Shown here: piece after piece, positions 1-9,745 of the stretch
Layout of the letters: every line of letters begins with the position of its first letter
Position numbering within the stretch: the first letter of the stretch is position 1
Assembly: GCF_000300005.1 (NCBI RefSeq)
Contig: NC_018691.1
Span: 62,001 to 126,000 of the forward strand
Source of the DNA: Alloalcanivorax dieselolei B5
GTDB lineage: Bacteria > Pseudomonadota > Gammaproteobacteria > Pseudomonadales > Alcanivoracaceae
Length of the DNA: 64,000 bases
Direction: 5' to 3'
Notes under the pieces: model-generated
Database searches by the model: none
The model's input: the letters and a program-made list of their open reading frames with translations, nothing else
What the model was told of the DNA's origin: nothing
Made by a program: the position numbers and the translations under genes

Positions 1-798
1 GGCGGACAGAATGGCACTGTCGTCCTCGGCGTTTTCAATATCCGGCGCCGGTTCGAAATGCAGCTGGATGTCACGCACGCCGCCTTCACCGCGATAGCAG
101 GACACCACGAAAATATGGGGCCGGAAGCGGCGCACCAGTTTCCCCACCAGCGCCGGAGTGGGTACCGGATGGCCGAAGAATGGCACATTGGGGTTGGCGC
201 GGCTGCCGGGGTTATGGTCGGCCAGCAGCGCCAGGGTGCCGCCGGCGCGCATGGTGGCGAGCCCTTCCTTGACCCCCTGGCTGTTGGTGGGCACCAGCCG
301 GCAGCCGGTGCGTTCGCGCGCCAGCTTCACCACCTCGTCCAGCAGCGTGGCCGGGTGCGGCTGGTACATCACCGTGGTGTTGCCCTTCTGCCCCAGATAC
401 AGATTGATGTTCTCCCAACTGCCCTGGTGCAATGACAACAGCAGCACCGGCCGTTCGCTGGCGGAGGCCTCGAGAAAAGCGGCTTCGCCATGGATATCGG
501 AGAACCGCGCCAGGGTTTCCTCCACCGGCCGGCTCCAGACATGGGCGAACTCGGTGAGGGTGCGGCCCAGCTCGCACACGCTTTGCCGGGCAATCCGGCG
601 CGCCTCGGACAGGGGCATGTCCGGATAAGCCGCCAGCACGTTGATCAGGGCAACCCGGTAAGCACTGGCATAGCGTAATGGCACCCGGGTCATCAGTCCC
701 GCCAGAAACGCCCCCAAGCCGGTAGCCACGGGTAACGGCAGCCACGCAAACAGACGCATCAGCCACCAGAGACGCCGTCCCCGTTGCCGTGGTGTCAT
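1..798 (-). CDS. LpxL/HtrB-family lysophospholipid acyltransferase, 3' part outside window
   Basis: Reading leftwards from the ATG at 798, 266 codons are open to the window edge, so the C-terminus is missing. The protein starts MTPRQRGRRLWWLMRLFAWLP, a basic N-terminus followed by a hydrophobic anchor. HQGSWE at residues 124-129 is the H-x4-E catalytic motif of the LPLAT/LpxL family, which transfers acyl chains to lipid A precursors or related lipids at the inner membrane. ADHNPGSRANPNVPFFG further on is the conserved substrate-side block of the same family. It lies 147 bases downstream of the MBL-fold gene on the same strand. I cannot tell lipid A late acyltransferase from another member such as an ornithine-lipid or glycolipid enzyme. 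Confidence 0.85.
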   Translation of the reverse strand, partial: MTPRQRGRRLWWLMRLFAWLPLPVATGLGAFLAGLMTRVPLRYASAYRVALINVLAAYPDMPLSEARRIARQSVCELGRTLTEFAHVWSRPVEETLARFSDIHGEAAFLEASASERPVLLLSLHQGSWENINLYLGQKGNTTVMYQPHPATLLDEVVKLARERTGCRLVPTNSQGVKEGLATMRAGGTLALLADHNPGSRANPNVPFFGHPVPTPALVGKLVRRFRPHIFVVSCYRGEGGVRDIQLHFEPAPDIENAEDDSAILSA

Positions 799-945
799 GT
801 TCCGCTTTCTCCTTGGATCTCGCTGCCTCCGCCTGCGAAGGCTGAATTCTTGTGGTCCCGGGTCCGGAGTCAAGGTGTGCCGGCGGGGGCCGTTCATGAG
901 CGCATTCTACATGAGTCGCCAAGCAGACCCATGGTCGGCCCGCGC

Positions 946-1974
946 TTAGCTCGGCAAAACAGGGTCAATGGCGGCAACGGTGTCGCGCAAGGGCAGAGTC
1001 ACGGTTTCGCCATGGGCCGGAACGCGGAATTGTCCGGTGGGAATGCCCCGGGCTGCAAGGGCCTGGGTGAGCAGTCGTGGCGGCTCGTCCATTGGTTCGT
1101 CGGTGAGTACGAAGGTTCCCCAGTGCATGGCCAGGGAATGACGTGCTTGCAGATCCTGGTGAATGCGCACGGCCTCCTCCGGATTGATATGCACCGGCGC
1201 CATGAACCAGCGGGGCAGATAGGCGCCGATCGGCAACAGCGCCGTGTCCACCGGTCCCACCGCCTTGTGGATATCCTGGAACAGCGGGGCGTAACCGGTA
1301 TCGCCGGCGAAAAACAAACTGAAGTCCGGCCACTGCAGGCGCCAGCCGCACCACAGGGTGGTATTACGGTCACGGGGGCCGCGGCCGCTGAAATGCTGGG
1401 TCGGCAGACAGAACGCCTGAGCGTCGTGCCAGCCCGCGTGCTGCCACCAGCCCCGCTCGACTACTTCGGTGATGCCCCGGCGGCGCAGCCAGGCGCCGAC
1501 CCCGGTGGGGGCGAACCAGGTGATGTGATCGCCGAAGCGTCGTTGCAGCGCGTCCACCGCCGCCCGGTCCAGGTGATCATAGTGGTTATGGGAAACCAGC
1601 ACCGCGTGGATGGGCGGCAGTACATCGATGGTCAGCGCCGGCGGAACGGCGCGCTTGGGGCCGGCGAAGGAGACCGGTGAACAGCGTTCGGAGAACACCG
1701 GGTCGGTCAGCAGATTCCAGTTCCGGTATTGGATCAGATAGGTGCTGTGGCCAATCCAGGTGAAACGCGGCTGCGGTGCCGGCCGGGCCAGCAGCGCCGG
1801 GTCTGGTTGCTGTAATGGGAATGGCAGATGGGGCGGGAAGCGGCCGCGGGTTTCCCGTTGCCAGCGCAGCAACTCCGCCAGTCCGTGATCGGGTGTGGGG
1901 TAAAGATTGCGGAAACGTCCGCGAGGCCGGGCATCGCGCCGCGCCCATTGTTCCAGTAGAGACCAGTCGATCAT
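946..1974 (-). CDS. MBL-fold hydrolase, NAPE-PLD/RomA-like
   Basis: This 342-residue protein has the metallo-beta-lactamase zinc motif SHNHYDH at residues 128-134 (H-x-H-x-D-H), followed by FFAGDTGY and a late metal histidine near SLAMHWGTF. FTWIGHSTYLIQ and TDPVFSERCSP are typical of the N-acyl-phosphatidylethanolamine phospholipase D-like branch, which cleaves phospholipid or other ester/phosphodiester bonds. No signal peptide is evident. Its ATG overlaps the chpC stop by four bases (ATGA), so it is probably translated with the end of the Chp chemosensory operon, although this family is not a usual Chp component. The substrate is unknown. Confidence 0.85.
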   Translation of the reverse strand: MIDWSLLEQWARRDARPRGRFRNLYPTPDHGLAELLRWQRETRGRFPPHLPFPLQQPDPALLARPAPQPRFTWIGHSTYLIQYRNWNLLTDPVFSERCSPVSFAGPKRAVPPALTIDVLPPIHAVLVSHNHYDHLDRAAVDALQRRFGDHITWFAPTGVGAWLRRRGITEVVERGWWQHAGWHDAQAFCLPTQHFSGRGPRDRNTTLWCGWRLQWPDFSLFFAGDTGYAPLFQDIHKAVGPVDTALLPIGAYLPRWFMAPVHINPEEAVRIHQDLQARHSLAMHWGTFVLTDEPMDEPPRLLTQALAARGIPTGQFRVPAHGETVTLPLRDTVAAIDPVLPS

Positions 1975-2468
1975 TGCCGGCGCTGCCCGGCTTGCAGGCC
2001 CGCCACCGCCTTTTCCACCGCGTCAAGATCGGGAATCACCGCCAGATCACCTCCCATTTGCACGTTCATCGCCGCTGCCGGACCGATCTCCCCCGGTTCC
2101 TCCCGAGGCGCGCCGGGTGTCACCCGCAGCAATCTTGGTATCCCTTGTACCACCATGGCGTAGAAACGGCACGCCCCGGACACCGAATGAAGGATGGCGA
2201 TGCGTGCTTGTGGCCCGATATGAACGGGGCCGGACTCGTTCAGCTTTTCGAAGGACAGCAGCGGCAGTTCCTGCTCGCGCCAGTGCATCCAGCCAAGCAA
2301 CCATTCCGGACCGTGGCCGGGCCGGTCCGGGTGGCGCAGCGGAATCACCTCCGCCACCACCAGATTGGGGATCAGCCAGGGGCGTTCCGCCATGGGAATC
2401 AGCAGACTGGCGATGTCGTCGGGGAGCGTATCGGCATTGCGATCATCGGACAGGGTCTTATCGAACAT
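1971..2468 (-). CDS. chpC: ChpC, CheW-like adaptor of the Chp system
   Basis: The 165-residue protein is a single CheW-like domain (LVVAEVIPL, WLLGWMHWREQELPLLSFEKL, ILHSVSG), an adaptor that links methyl-accepting receptors to the ChpA kinase. The start is set by a good ribosome-binding site (AAGGAG) seven bases before the ATG at 2468. It lies 25 bases downstream of chpB and overlaps the next gene by four bases. In Pseudomonas aeruginosa a second CheW-like protein is likewise encoded after chpB. Identification rests on length, fold signature and position. Confidence 0.85.
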   Translation of the reverse strand: MFDKTLSDDRNADTLPDDIASLLIPMAERPWLIPNLVVAEVIPLRHPDRPGHGPEWLLGWMHWREQELPLLSFEKLNESGPVHIGPQARIAILHSVSGACRFYAMVVQGIPRLLRVTPGAPREEPGEIGPAAAMNVQMGGDLAVIPDLDAVEKAVAGLQAGQRRQ

Positions 2469-2493
2469 CGTCTTCTCCTTGCAAGGACCGGGT

Positions 2494-3519
2494 TCACCAG
2501 CCTGGTGCCGGGACCGATAATTCCCGGCGTACCTGTTCCACCAACTGGCCGGCCAGTTGCTCCGGGCTGCCGCTGTAGCTGACACAGCCGGTTTCCCGCA
2601 CCGAGTCCGGCTGGCTGCTGGCGGCGCAGGTGTCCGTCGACTGCGCCCAGACCAGGGCGCCGGACGCCGCCAGACGCGGCGCGGCGATGGCGCCGTCGTT
2701 GCCCATGCCGGAAAACAGAATGGCGCCGGCACAGTGGCCGATGCCATCCAGGACATGGGTCATCAACTGGTCGATGCTGGGGGCATAAGGGCCCTCCCAG
2801 CGGCTACCGGTGGTGATGACGCGGCCGTCGGAATGAAAACGGATCGCTTGTTCCACCGGCGCCAGCAGCACCTCGCCGTGACACAGACGGCTGCCGTCGT
2901 CGCCGATCCGGCAGCGGATCGAAGGGTTCCGGTCCAGCACCTGGCGGAGTGTGCCCAGGAATCCGGGATCGATGTGCTGAGCCAGTACGAAGGCCACCGG
3001 CAGATGTTCCGGTAACGAGTCGAGAAAACGTTTTACCGCCGCCGGTCCCCCCAGGCTGGCGCCCAGCACCCACACCCTTCGCGGACGGTCCTGGTCAGCT
3101 CGCGGCAGGTCGCGGAATTCCCGCGGTTCCGGGATCGGCGCCCTGGTGTCCGGGGGCAGGCTTTGCAAGCGTTCCTGCAATGCCGGCGGGCCGACATAAT
3201 CCAGCAACTTGCTCAGCAGACGCCGCTCCCAGCGTGGATAGTGGGCGGCGTTACGCGGCGGGGCCTGGCCGTCGCAGAACAGCAACGGCGCGCGGGCGCC
3301 TTCCAGCAAGTGATCGAGGAACCGCTGCCAGCGATCCTCCCGGGACAGGTCCACCACCCACAGATCCAGACCGGTGTCATCAAGCCAGTGTGCCGCCAGA
3401 TTCTCCGGGTCGGTGCTGATCACTACCTGATAGCCCTGACCGCGAATCGCGGTGGACAGCAGATGGCCTTGCAGGGTGTCATCGGCGATCACGCCGATGC
3501 GGGCCGCCGGTGGCGTCAT
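2494..3519 (-). CDS. chpB: ChpB, CheB-type protein-glutamate methylesterase
   Basis: A 341-residue CheB-type enzyme that removes methyl groups from the PilJ receptor during adaptation of the twitching-motility pathway. The catalytic domain shows the three expected residues: S155 in LGASLGGP, H182 in LAQHIDPG and D274 in GMGNDGA. The first 115 residues look like a diverged receiver domain (VVDLS with D57), much less conserved than in classical CheB. The start ATG overlaps the chpA stop by four bases (ATGA), showing translational coupling. Neighbours on both sides are Chp genes, which makes the assignment firm. Confidence 0.92.
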   Translation of the reverse strand: MTPPAARIGVIADDTLQGHLLSTAIRGQGYQVVISTDPENLAAHWLDDTGLDLWVVDLSREDRWQRFLDHLLEGARAPLLFCDGQAPPRNAAHYPRWERRLLSKLLDYVGPPALQERLQSLPPDTRAPIPEPREFRDLPRADQDRPRRVWVLGASLGGPAAVKRFLDSLPEHLPVAFVLAQHIDPGFLGTLRQVLDRNPSIRCRIGDDGSRLCHGEVLLAPVEQAIRFHSDGRVITTGSRWEGPYAPSIDQLMTHVLDGIGHCAGAILFSGMGNDGAIAAPRLAASGALVWAQSTDTCAASSQPDSVRETGCVSYSGSPEQLAGQLVEQVRRELSVPAPGW

Positions 3520-6500
3520 CCCACGCTCTCCCGGCTTTCCTCCAGCAACTCGCCGAGCGTGGTGATCAATTCGCCTTCCTGGAACGGTTTCCCCATGTAG
3601 CCGTTGACGCCAATATCGAAGGCCCGGTCACGGTGCTTCTCGCCGGTTCTCGAGGTGATCATGATGATGGGCACCCGCGCCAGCCGCGCATCATGGCGGA
3701 CATGGGACGCCACCTCGAAGCCGTCCATGCGTGGCATTTCGATGTCCAGGAGCATGGCATCCGGCGTGTGATCCTCCAGCTTGGCGATGGCGTCCAGACC
3801 GTCCTTGGCGGTGACCACGCGATAGCCCTGACGCTCCAGCAGGCGTCCGGTGACTTTCCGCACCGTCACCGAATCGTCCACCACCATCACCAGCGGTGCC
3901 TGCTCGCGAGCGGCATCGCGCTGGTCCGCCGGGGCGGTCAGCGGTGCTGGCTGGCGCAGCTGGGCGGCGCGGATCAGGGAGTGGATGTCGAGGATCACCA
4001 CCACCGAGCCGTCGCCGAGGATGGTGGCGCCGCTGATGCCGGCCACGCTGGTGAGCTGCGGCCCGAGGGATTTCACCACCACCTCGCGGGAGCCCACCAG
4101 GCTGTCCACCACCAGGGCCACGGCGTGGTCGGAACTGCGGATCAACAGCAACGGCAACGGCTGGCTTTGCACATCCGGATGCGGCATCGGCAGATCATGT
4201 ACGAAACGGCCCAGGTAATGCAGGTCGTAGTCCTGACCGGCGTAGCGATACACCAGGTTCTGATTCTCCACATAATCGAGCAATTCGAACGGACTGACCC
4301 GCACGATGCCTTCGATCTGGTTGAGCGGAATGGCGTAGGTGTCCTCGTTGGCGCGCACCATCAAGGCCCGATTCACCGCCAGGGTGAACGGCAGACGCAC
4401 CACGAAACGGGTGCCCTGCCCGCGGCGCGACTCGATGTGCACGGTGCCGCCGAGCTGTTTGATTTCACTGGCCACCACATCCATGCCGACGCCCCGGCCC
4501 GACAGCTGGGTGACCTGGCTGGCGGTGGAGAAGCCGGCGTGGAAGATGAACTGATGCACGTCCTTGTCGCTGGGGTTGGCATCGGCATCGATCAACCCCC
4601 GCTCCACCGCCTTGGCGCGTACCGCCCCGGTATTGATACCGCCGCCGTCGTCGGCCAGCGTCAGCACCACCTCGCCGCCCTCGCGGGTCAGTTCCAGGCG
4701 CACCTGGCCGGTCTCATTCTTGCCGGCTTCGCGCCGCTCCCGGGGCGACTCGATGCCATGGTCGATGGCGTTGCGCAGCATGTGCTCCAGCGGCGCCACC
4801 ATGCGTTCCATCAAGGTGCGATCCAACTCGCCTTCCGGGTTGATCACCTCGAACTCGACCTGCTTGCCAACCTCGCCGGAAACCTGGCGGACGATGCGGC
4901 GCAGGCGCGGCACCAGCCGGGAGAACGGCACCATGCGTGTGCGCATCAACTTCTCCTGCAGCTCGGTATTGATACGCTGCTGCTGCAGCAACAGCGTTTC
5001 GCTGTCGCGGGTTCGTTCCAGCAAGGTGTTTTTCAGATCCAGCAAGTCCGAGGCGGACTCGGAAAGCTGCTTGGTGATCTGGTGCAGTTCGGAATACTGG
5101 TCCATCTCCAGGGGGTCGAAGCGGGCGTCGAACTCGCCCCGGTCCACGCCCTGCTGATAATTGGAGAGGATCTGCGCTTCGGTTTCCGCGTCCAGCCGGC
5201 GCAGTTGTTCATACAAGCGGGTGACGGTGGCGCCGATCTCCGACACATGGGAGACGAAATCGTTGATGCTTTGTTCCACCCGGCCCCGGTTGATGGAGGT
5301 TTCCCCGGCCAGGTTCACCAGCGCCTCGAGCACCTCGGCGCTCACCCGTACCATTTCCTGTGGTGCCGCCGGCATGGCGGCAGCCGGCTCGGGAGTGGCG
5401 CTGGGTTCCGGAAGGAGGTCCGGTGCCCGGGTGTCCGCCGGCTGCCCGCGCAGCTGCCCGCGTTGCTGGTTAATCGCGTCCAGCCAGCCGAGCATGGTGA
5501 GGAAGTCGTCTTCTTCCGGGGCCCGGCGTTGATTGTCCAGCCGCTCCAGAAATTGCTCGAAGTCATGGCTCAGATCCCCGAGGGGTGCCACCCCCGCCAG
5601 CCGAGCGCCGCCCTTGAGGGTGTGCAGCGCCCGTTTGAGCTGGTCGTTGAGCTGACGGTCCTCCGGTTGATCCCGCCAGGCGGTCAGGGTCGCTTCAATG
5701 GTCTCGCCCAGTTCCTCCGATTCCTCCAGAAAAATATCGAGAATGTCGGGATCGATGCCGCCGCTATCACCGCCGCCGGACGGCGGCGCGGCAGGTCTGG
5801 CCGGGGCGGCTTCGGGAATGACGTCGGAGACGGGAGCCGCGAGTCTGAAACCGGATGGATCGTTCAGGTAGTCATGGATGGCCTGAATCAAATCCCGGGC
5901 AGAGGCAAGGGCCTGCCGGGCGGTGACCCGGTCGATCATTTCCGCCACGCGGTCGTGGCAGCGGTGCAGCAGATCGAAAACCGCCGGCTGTCGCTCCACC
6001 CGGCCAAGAGCGAGGCGCTCGTAGAGCGTTTCCATCTCATGGCCCAGATCACCCAGCTCGCTGAGCTCGGCCATGCGCGCCCCGCCTTTCAGGGTGTGCA
6101 GGTCCCGCTGCAGGGCCTGCACCAGCAGGATGTTCTCCGGTTCCGCAATCCACCGTTCCAGGCTTTCGGTGCAACTGTGGAGAATGTCCTCGGCCTCTTC
6201 CAGAAAGATGCCGACCAATTCCGGATCCCTTTCCTCCATGGCTGGCTGAGCCGCCGGTTCCGGTGGCGCGCCCTCCGCCTCCACCTCCGCCTTCGCCATC
6301 GGGGTCCAGGGTATGTCGGCCAGTGCCAGTACATCCTCGAGGACGGTGTCCGTGGCCGGCAGTGAGCCGGAGCGCAGCTGATCGATCATGTCAGCCAGTC
6401 GATGATGGGCCCGTTGCAGAATATCGAACACCGAGGGCGTTGGCGCGCCGGTCTCCGGTGATGCCAGACGGCGGTACAACCCGGCCAGGGAGGCGGCCAG

Positions 6501-9500
6501 GTCCGCCAGGGCGGGGACTTCCGCCTCGCCGGCGCTGGTGGCCAGCTCGGTAAGTTCCTGGTCGAGCTGATTGAGGCTGGCCGGTTGCCCCAATTGCCAG
6601 GTGGCAAGATGTTCGTTGGCGCGCAGCAAGGCCTCCTCGGCCTGCTGTAAAAGTCCACTGCTATGCTCCGAGGCGGGTGCGGATGGCGCTTGCGGGTCCA
6701 GCGTCAGCGGCTGCCGGGTTTCGGTCAGGTCGCGCAGGCCATCCACCAGCCCCAATTCGGCGCGCACGGTCTGGCCAGCGGCCAGACAATCGAGCATATT
6801 GATCAGCGCGTCATGACCTTCATTGAGCTGTGCCAGCAGCCCAGGGTCGAAGGCCAGGCGTCCCTGAGTGACGGTGGCGTAGGCGGTGGCCAGGGCCAGG
6901 GCGAGCCCTTCGATTTCCTCCAGACTCGCCTTGCGGGCACCTTGCGCCAGGTTCTGCAGTTCATCGCGGAGCCGGGCCAACGGCCGGATCTGCTCGGGAT
7001 CGGTGGCCCAGGCCTGTAGCAGGGTATCGGCGTCCATCACCAGGTCCATGCTGTCGGACAGCAGCATGGCCAGAACCTGGGCGTTATTGTTTTGATGGTC
7101 TCCACGCACCTGGTGGCGGGCGTCGTCCAGGGCACGCAACAGCGGTCCGGCATCGGGTAAAGCGGCATCGCCCTGGGAGGCCAATCGCCGCAGGCCTTCG
7201 CTCAGTTGCCGGTGGCTGTCGCGGATCAGCGCCACCTGATCGCGGTTGGCGCGCAGGCCGGCGGCAATCAATTCCTTCACCAGTTTTTCACCGGCCTCCG
7301 CCATTTCCGCCATGGCATCCAATTCGGCCATGCGCGCGCTGCCCTTCAGAGTGTGCAGGGCGCGATGGACGCGATCGTCCAGATCCTGCTCGCCGAGTTC
7401 CGGGTCCAGCCCATCCAGCCATTGCGTCAGCAGCGTGAGATTGCGGTCGGCCTCGCGGCGGAAAATATCCAGCAGCACCGGGTCGGTCTGATCCGCGGAT
7501 GTTTCCGGCAACGTTGGACCGTCCAGGTTATCCAGGCTGCCGCCGCCAGCAAGGATGCCGGCGGCTTCGATCAGCGGGGTCACGTCCACCGGGTCCGGTT
7601 GGCGGCGGGCGAAAGCGCCGACCAGATCGGGGATCAGGCCGTGGGCTTCGCGTACCAGGTGGATCAGCGTGGCGTCGGCGCTGATGCTGTGGTCGATGAC
7701 CCGGTTCATCATGTTCTCGATGGCCCAGGCCAGTTCGCCCACGGTGGTGGCACCGACCATGCGGCCGGAGCCCTTCAACGTGTGAAAGGCGCGGCGAAAC
7801 TCCACCAGAGCGGTTTCATCGCCGGTATCGGCGGCCCAGCGGGGAAAGTACTGGTCCAGTGCCTCGATGACCTCGTCCGCCTCCTCGACGAAGATCTCGA
7901 TGATTTCGTCATCCACCAGATCATCATCGTCGTCCGCGTTTCGCGGTTCCGGCTCCGCCGCTGTTGCCGTTGATGACGGTTCCGCATCGCTCTCCAGAGG
8001 CTGAAGCGGATACCCCAGGGCGGCGATGCTGCGATGGGCCACTTCGAGAACATCGTCACTGGTATGCGGATCGTCGCTAAGGCGTTCCAGGTAATACTCC
8101 ACCGAACTCATGGCATCGGCGAGGGTATCCATGCTCTGCCAGTCGGGGGCCTGTTCGTCGCCCAGCAGCCGTTCCTGAATAAAACGGGCGCACTGCCGCA
8201 GCACCAGAGCCGGGCGTTGCAGTTGCACCATCTCCAGGCCGCCACGGACGGCCTGCAGGCGGTCCGGCACCGATTGCAAATGCGCACGATCCCAATGCGA
8301 GGCGATGAATTCCACCACCCCGTCCTTGGCTTCTTCCAGCCCCGCCCGGCATTCGCGCAGCGCTGCGTCCATGGCCTGGCCGAGATGATTGGGCAGCGAA
8401 GAAGTGTCGGTACCTTCAACGGTATTGCCAACGGTATTGCCGGCGGGGCGGTGCTGGTTGTTGCCGCCAAAGCCGGCCAGCGTGGCTTCCACGTACAACA
8501 GGGCTCCGGCCACATCCATCAGCCGCTCCCGTTGCGGCGGCTGACGGCGTTCGGCGATGTCCTCCAGGACCTGCCGTTGTTCATCCACCAGTACCCGGGG
8601 CTGGCCCAGGCCGAGCATGGCGATGGTGTCGGACACCTGCTTCAGCGTGCTGACCAGGGGCGCGAGATCGGCGGGGTCCGCCCGGGAGTCGTGAACGAAC
8701 CGCTCCAGGTGATCCTTGACCTTGGTGATCTCCTCGGACAAGGCGGTCACCACCGAATGCATGGCCGTGGCATCCGGGCCGTTGAGGCGGGCCCGCTCCT
8801 CGTTCACCAATGCCTCGGGAGGTAATGCGTCCTGCAGACGAAAGCGCCGCCGGATGGCATCGATGGCCGGCGTCGCGCGCTCCGCCCGGGCCACGTAATA
8901 CAGCAGGTTCTTGATCAACTCCGTGGGGGCTGGCCGTTCCAGGCTGTCGGCGCCGTCGGCGGCCAGCTCTCGCAAGGTGCGATCCAACTGGCCCAGCATC
9001 TGTTTGGCCGAAGAGCCCAGCGGAATGACCTCTTCCTCCAGCCCCTCCACCATCGCATCGGCGATCCGCCACAATGGCGCCCGGGCGGCTTCACCACTGA
9101 TTTGCCGGAGTTTTTCCAACACCCGGCGCAGATACCCGAGGTTGCGTTTCACCTGCTCGCCGCGCATGACGCCCACCAGCGCCACCTGGAACGTCTGCCG
9201 CATTTTGCGGATCAACTGCGGAAAGCGGGCGTCGTTGCGGATGCTCTCATCAATGCGGCCGTCGCCCTGGGCGTGCCGCAGATCGGGTTTGAACAGCGCG
9301 GTTTCGGACAGCAGCGGTTCACCGCGTGCGGCGCGCAGGTCGTTCAACAATGGCAGCAGCACCACCGGCAAATCCCGGCGGTTACTGGCCACGCGATCCA
9401 GATAAGGGGGCAGCTGCAGGATCGCGCGCATCAACAATTCCAGGCTTTCCGCTTCCCGGTCGATACGCTGATCGAGCAGGGCCCGGGCCAGTTTTTCCAT

Positions 9501-9707
9501 TTCCTCGGCGAGCAACGCGGCGCCGTAGAACTCCACCATCTGCAAGGTGCCATGGACCTGATGCAGGTGGGTCTGGCAGAACCGCATGCGTGTTGAGTCG
9601 CCCGGGTTCTCCACATAGGCTTCGAGCGCTTGGCGGGCCTGGTCCAGTGTTTCCTGGATTTCGCCGCGCACCCAGTCGAGAGCCAGATAATCGTGATGAT
9701 CGCTCAT
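3516..9707 (-). CDS. chpA: ChpA (PilL) multi-Hpt hybrid histidine kinase
   Basis: This 2063-residue CheA-type kinase is the core of the type IV pilus chemosensory system. Four canonical phosphotransfer modules carry HTLKG at H642, H785, H1204 and H1362. A non-standard N-terminal module has HQVHG (H49), and three further helical modules carry Gln where the His should be (Q485, Q918, probably Q1050). The catalytic core follows (NAIDHGIE near 1646, DDGGG, GRGVGMDVV), then a CheW-like domain from about 1780 and a C-terminal receiver from about 1938 with phospho-acceptor D1988 (LLDIEMPRMDG). I chose the ATG at 9707 over one at 9749 because GGGGGAT lies just upstream and the extension would run back to the pilK stop. 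It is shorter than the roughly 2470-residue P. aeruginosa protein. Confidence 0.95.
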   Translation of the reverse strand: MSDHHDYLALDWVRGEIQETLDQARQALEAYVENPGDSTRMRFCQTHLHQVHGTLQMVEFYGAALLAEEMEKLARALLDQRIDREAESLELLMRAILQLPPYLDRVASNRRDLPVVLLPLLNDLRAARGEPLLSETALFKPDLRHAQGDGRIDESIRNDARFPQLIRKMRQTFQVALVGVMRGEQVKRNLGYLRRVLEKLRQISGEAARAPLWRIADAMVEGLEEEVIPLGSSAKQMLGQLDRTLRELAADGADSLERPAPTELIKNLLYYVARAERATPAIDAIRRRFRLQDALPPEALVNEERARLNGPDATAMHSVVTALSEEITKVKDHLERFVHDSRADPADLAPLVSTLKQVSDTIAMLGLGQPRVLVDEQRQVLEDIAERRQPPQRERLMDVAGALLYVEATLAGFGGNNQHRPAGNTVGNTVEGTDTSSLPNHLGQAMDAALRECRAGLEEAKDGVVEFIASHWDRAHLQSVPDRLQAVRGGLEMVQLQRPALVLRQCARFIQERLLGDEQAPDWQSMDTLADAMSSVEYYLERLSDDPHTSDDVLEVAHRSIAALGYPLQPLESDAEPSSTATAAEPEPRNADDDDDLVDDEIIEIFVEEADEVIEALDQYFPRWAADTGDETALVEFRRAFHTLKGSGRMVGATTVGELAWAIENMMNRVIDHSISADATLIHLVREAHGLIPDLVGAFARRQPDPVDVTPLIEAAGILAGGGSLDNLDGPTLPETSADQTDPVLLDIFRREADRNLTLLTQWLDGLDPELGEQDLDDRVHRALHTLKGSARMAELDAMAEMAEAGEKLVKELIAAGLRANRDQVALIRDSHRQLSEGLRRLASQGDAALPDAGPLLRALDDARHQVRGDHQNNNAQVLAMLLSDSMDLVMDADTLLQAWATDPEQIRPLARLRDELQNLAQGARKASLEEIEGLALALATAYATVTQGRLAFDPGLLAQLNEGHDALINMLDCLAAGQTVRAELGLVDGLRDLTETRQPLTLDPQAPSAPASEHSSGLLQQAEEALLRANEHLATWQLGQPASLNQLDQELTELATSAGEAEVPALADLAASLAGLYRRLASPETGAPTPSVFDILQRAHHRLADMIDQLRSGSLPATDTVLEDVLALADIPWTPMAKAEVEAEGAPPEPAAQPAMEERDPELVGIFLEEAEDILHSCTESLERWIAEPENILLVQALQRDLHTLKGGARMAELSELGDLGHEMETLYERLALGRVERQPAVFDLLHRCHDRVAEMIDRVTARQALASARDLIQAIHDYLNDPSGFRLAAPVSDVIPEAAPARPAAPPSGGGDSGGIDPDILDIFLEESEELGETIEATLTAWRDQPEDRQLNDQLKRALHTLKGGARLAGVAPLGDLSHDFEQFLERLDNQRRAPEEDDFLTMLGWLDAINQQRGQLRGQPADTRAPDLLPEPSATPEPAAAMPAAPQEMVRVSAEVLEALVNLAGETSINRGRVEQSINDFVSHVSEIGATVTRLYEQLRRLDAETEAQILSNYQQGVDRGEFDARFDPLEMDQYSELHQITKQLSESASDLLDLKNTLLERTRDSETLLLQQQRINTELQEKLMRTRMVPFSRLVPRLRRIVRQVSGEVGKQVEFEVINPEGELDRTLMERMVAPLEHMLRNAIDHGIESPRERREAGKNETGQVRLELTREGGEVVLTLADDGGGINTGAVRAKAVERGLIDADANPSDKDVHQFIFHAGFSTASQVTQLSGRGVGMDVVASEIKQLGGTVHIESRRGQGTRFVVRLPFTLAVNRALMVRANEDTYAIPLNQIEGIVRVSPFELLDYVENQNLVYRYAGQDYDLHYLGRFVHDLPMPHPDVQSQPLPLLLIRSSDHAVALVVDSLVGSREVVVKSLGPQLTSVAGISGATILGDGSVVVILDIHSLIRAAQLRQPAPLTAPADQRDAAREQAPLVMVVDDSVTVRKVTGRLLERQGYRVVTAKDGLDAIAKLEDHTPDAMLLDIEMPRMDGFEVASHVRHDARLARVPIIMITSRTGEKHRDRAFDIGVNGYMGKPFQEGELITTLGELLEESRESVG

Positions 9708-9745
9708 TTGATGATCCCCCCGGGGCTGCCCCCAGCCCCTGGCCG

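Noticed and set aside
212-922. A 236-codon minus-strand open frame at the left edge
   Set aside because: It is out of frame with the acyltransferase, which shows the H-x4-E motif and a good start at 798.
3510-6365. A 951-codon open frame antisense to chpA
   Set aside because: Its protein is His/Gln/Ala-rich without a fold, and the opposite strand encodes clear Hpt, kinase and receiver motifs. It is a codon-bias shadow.
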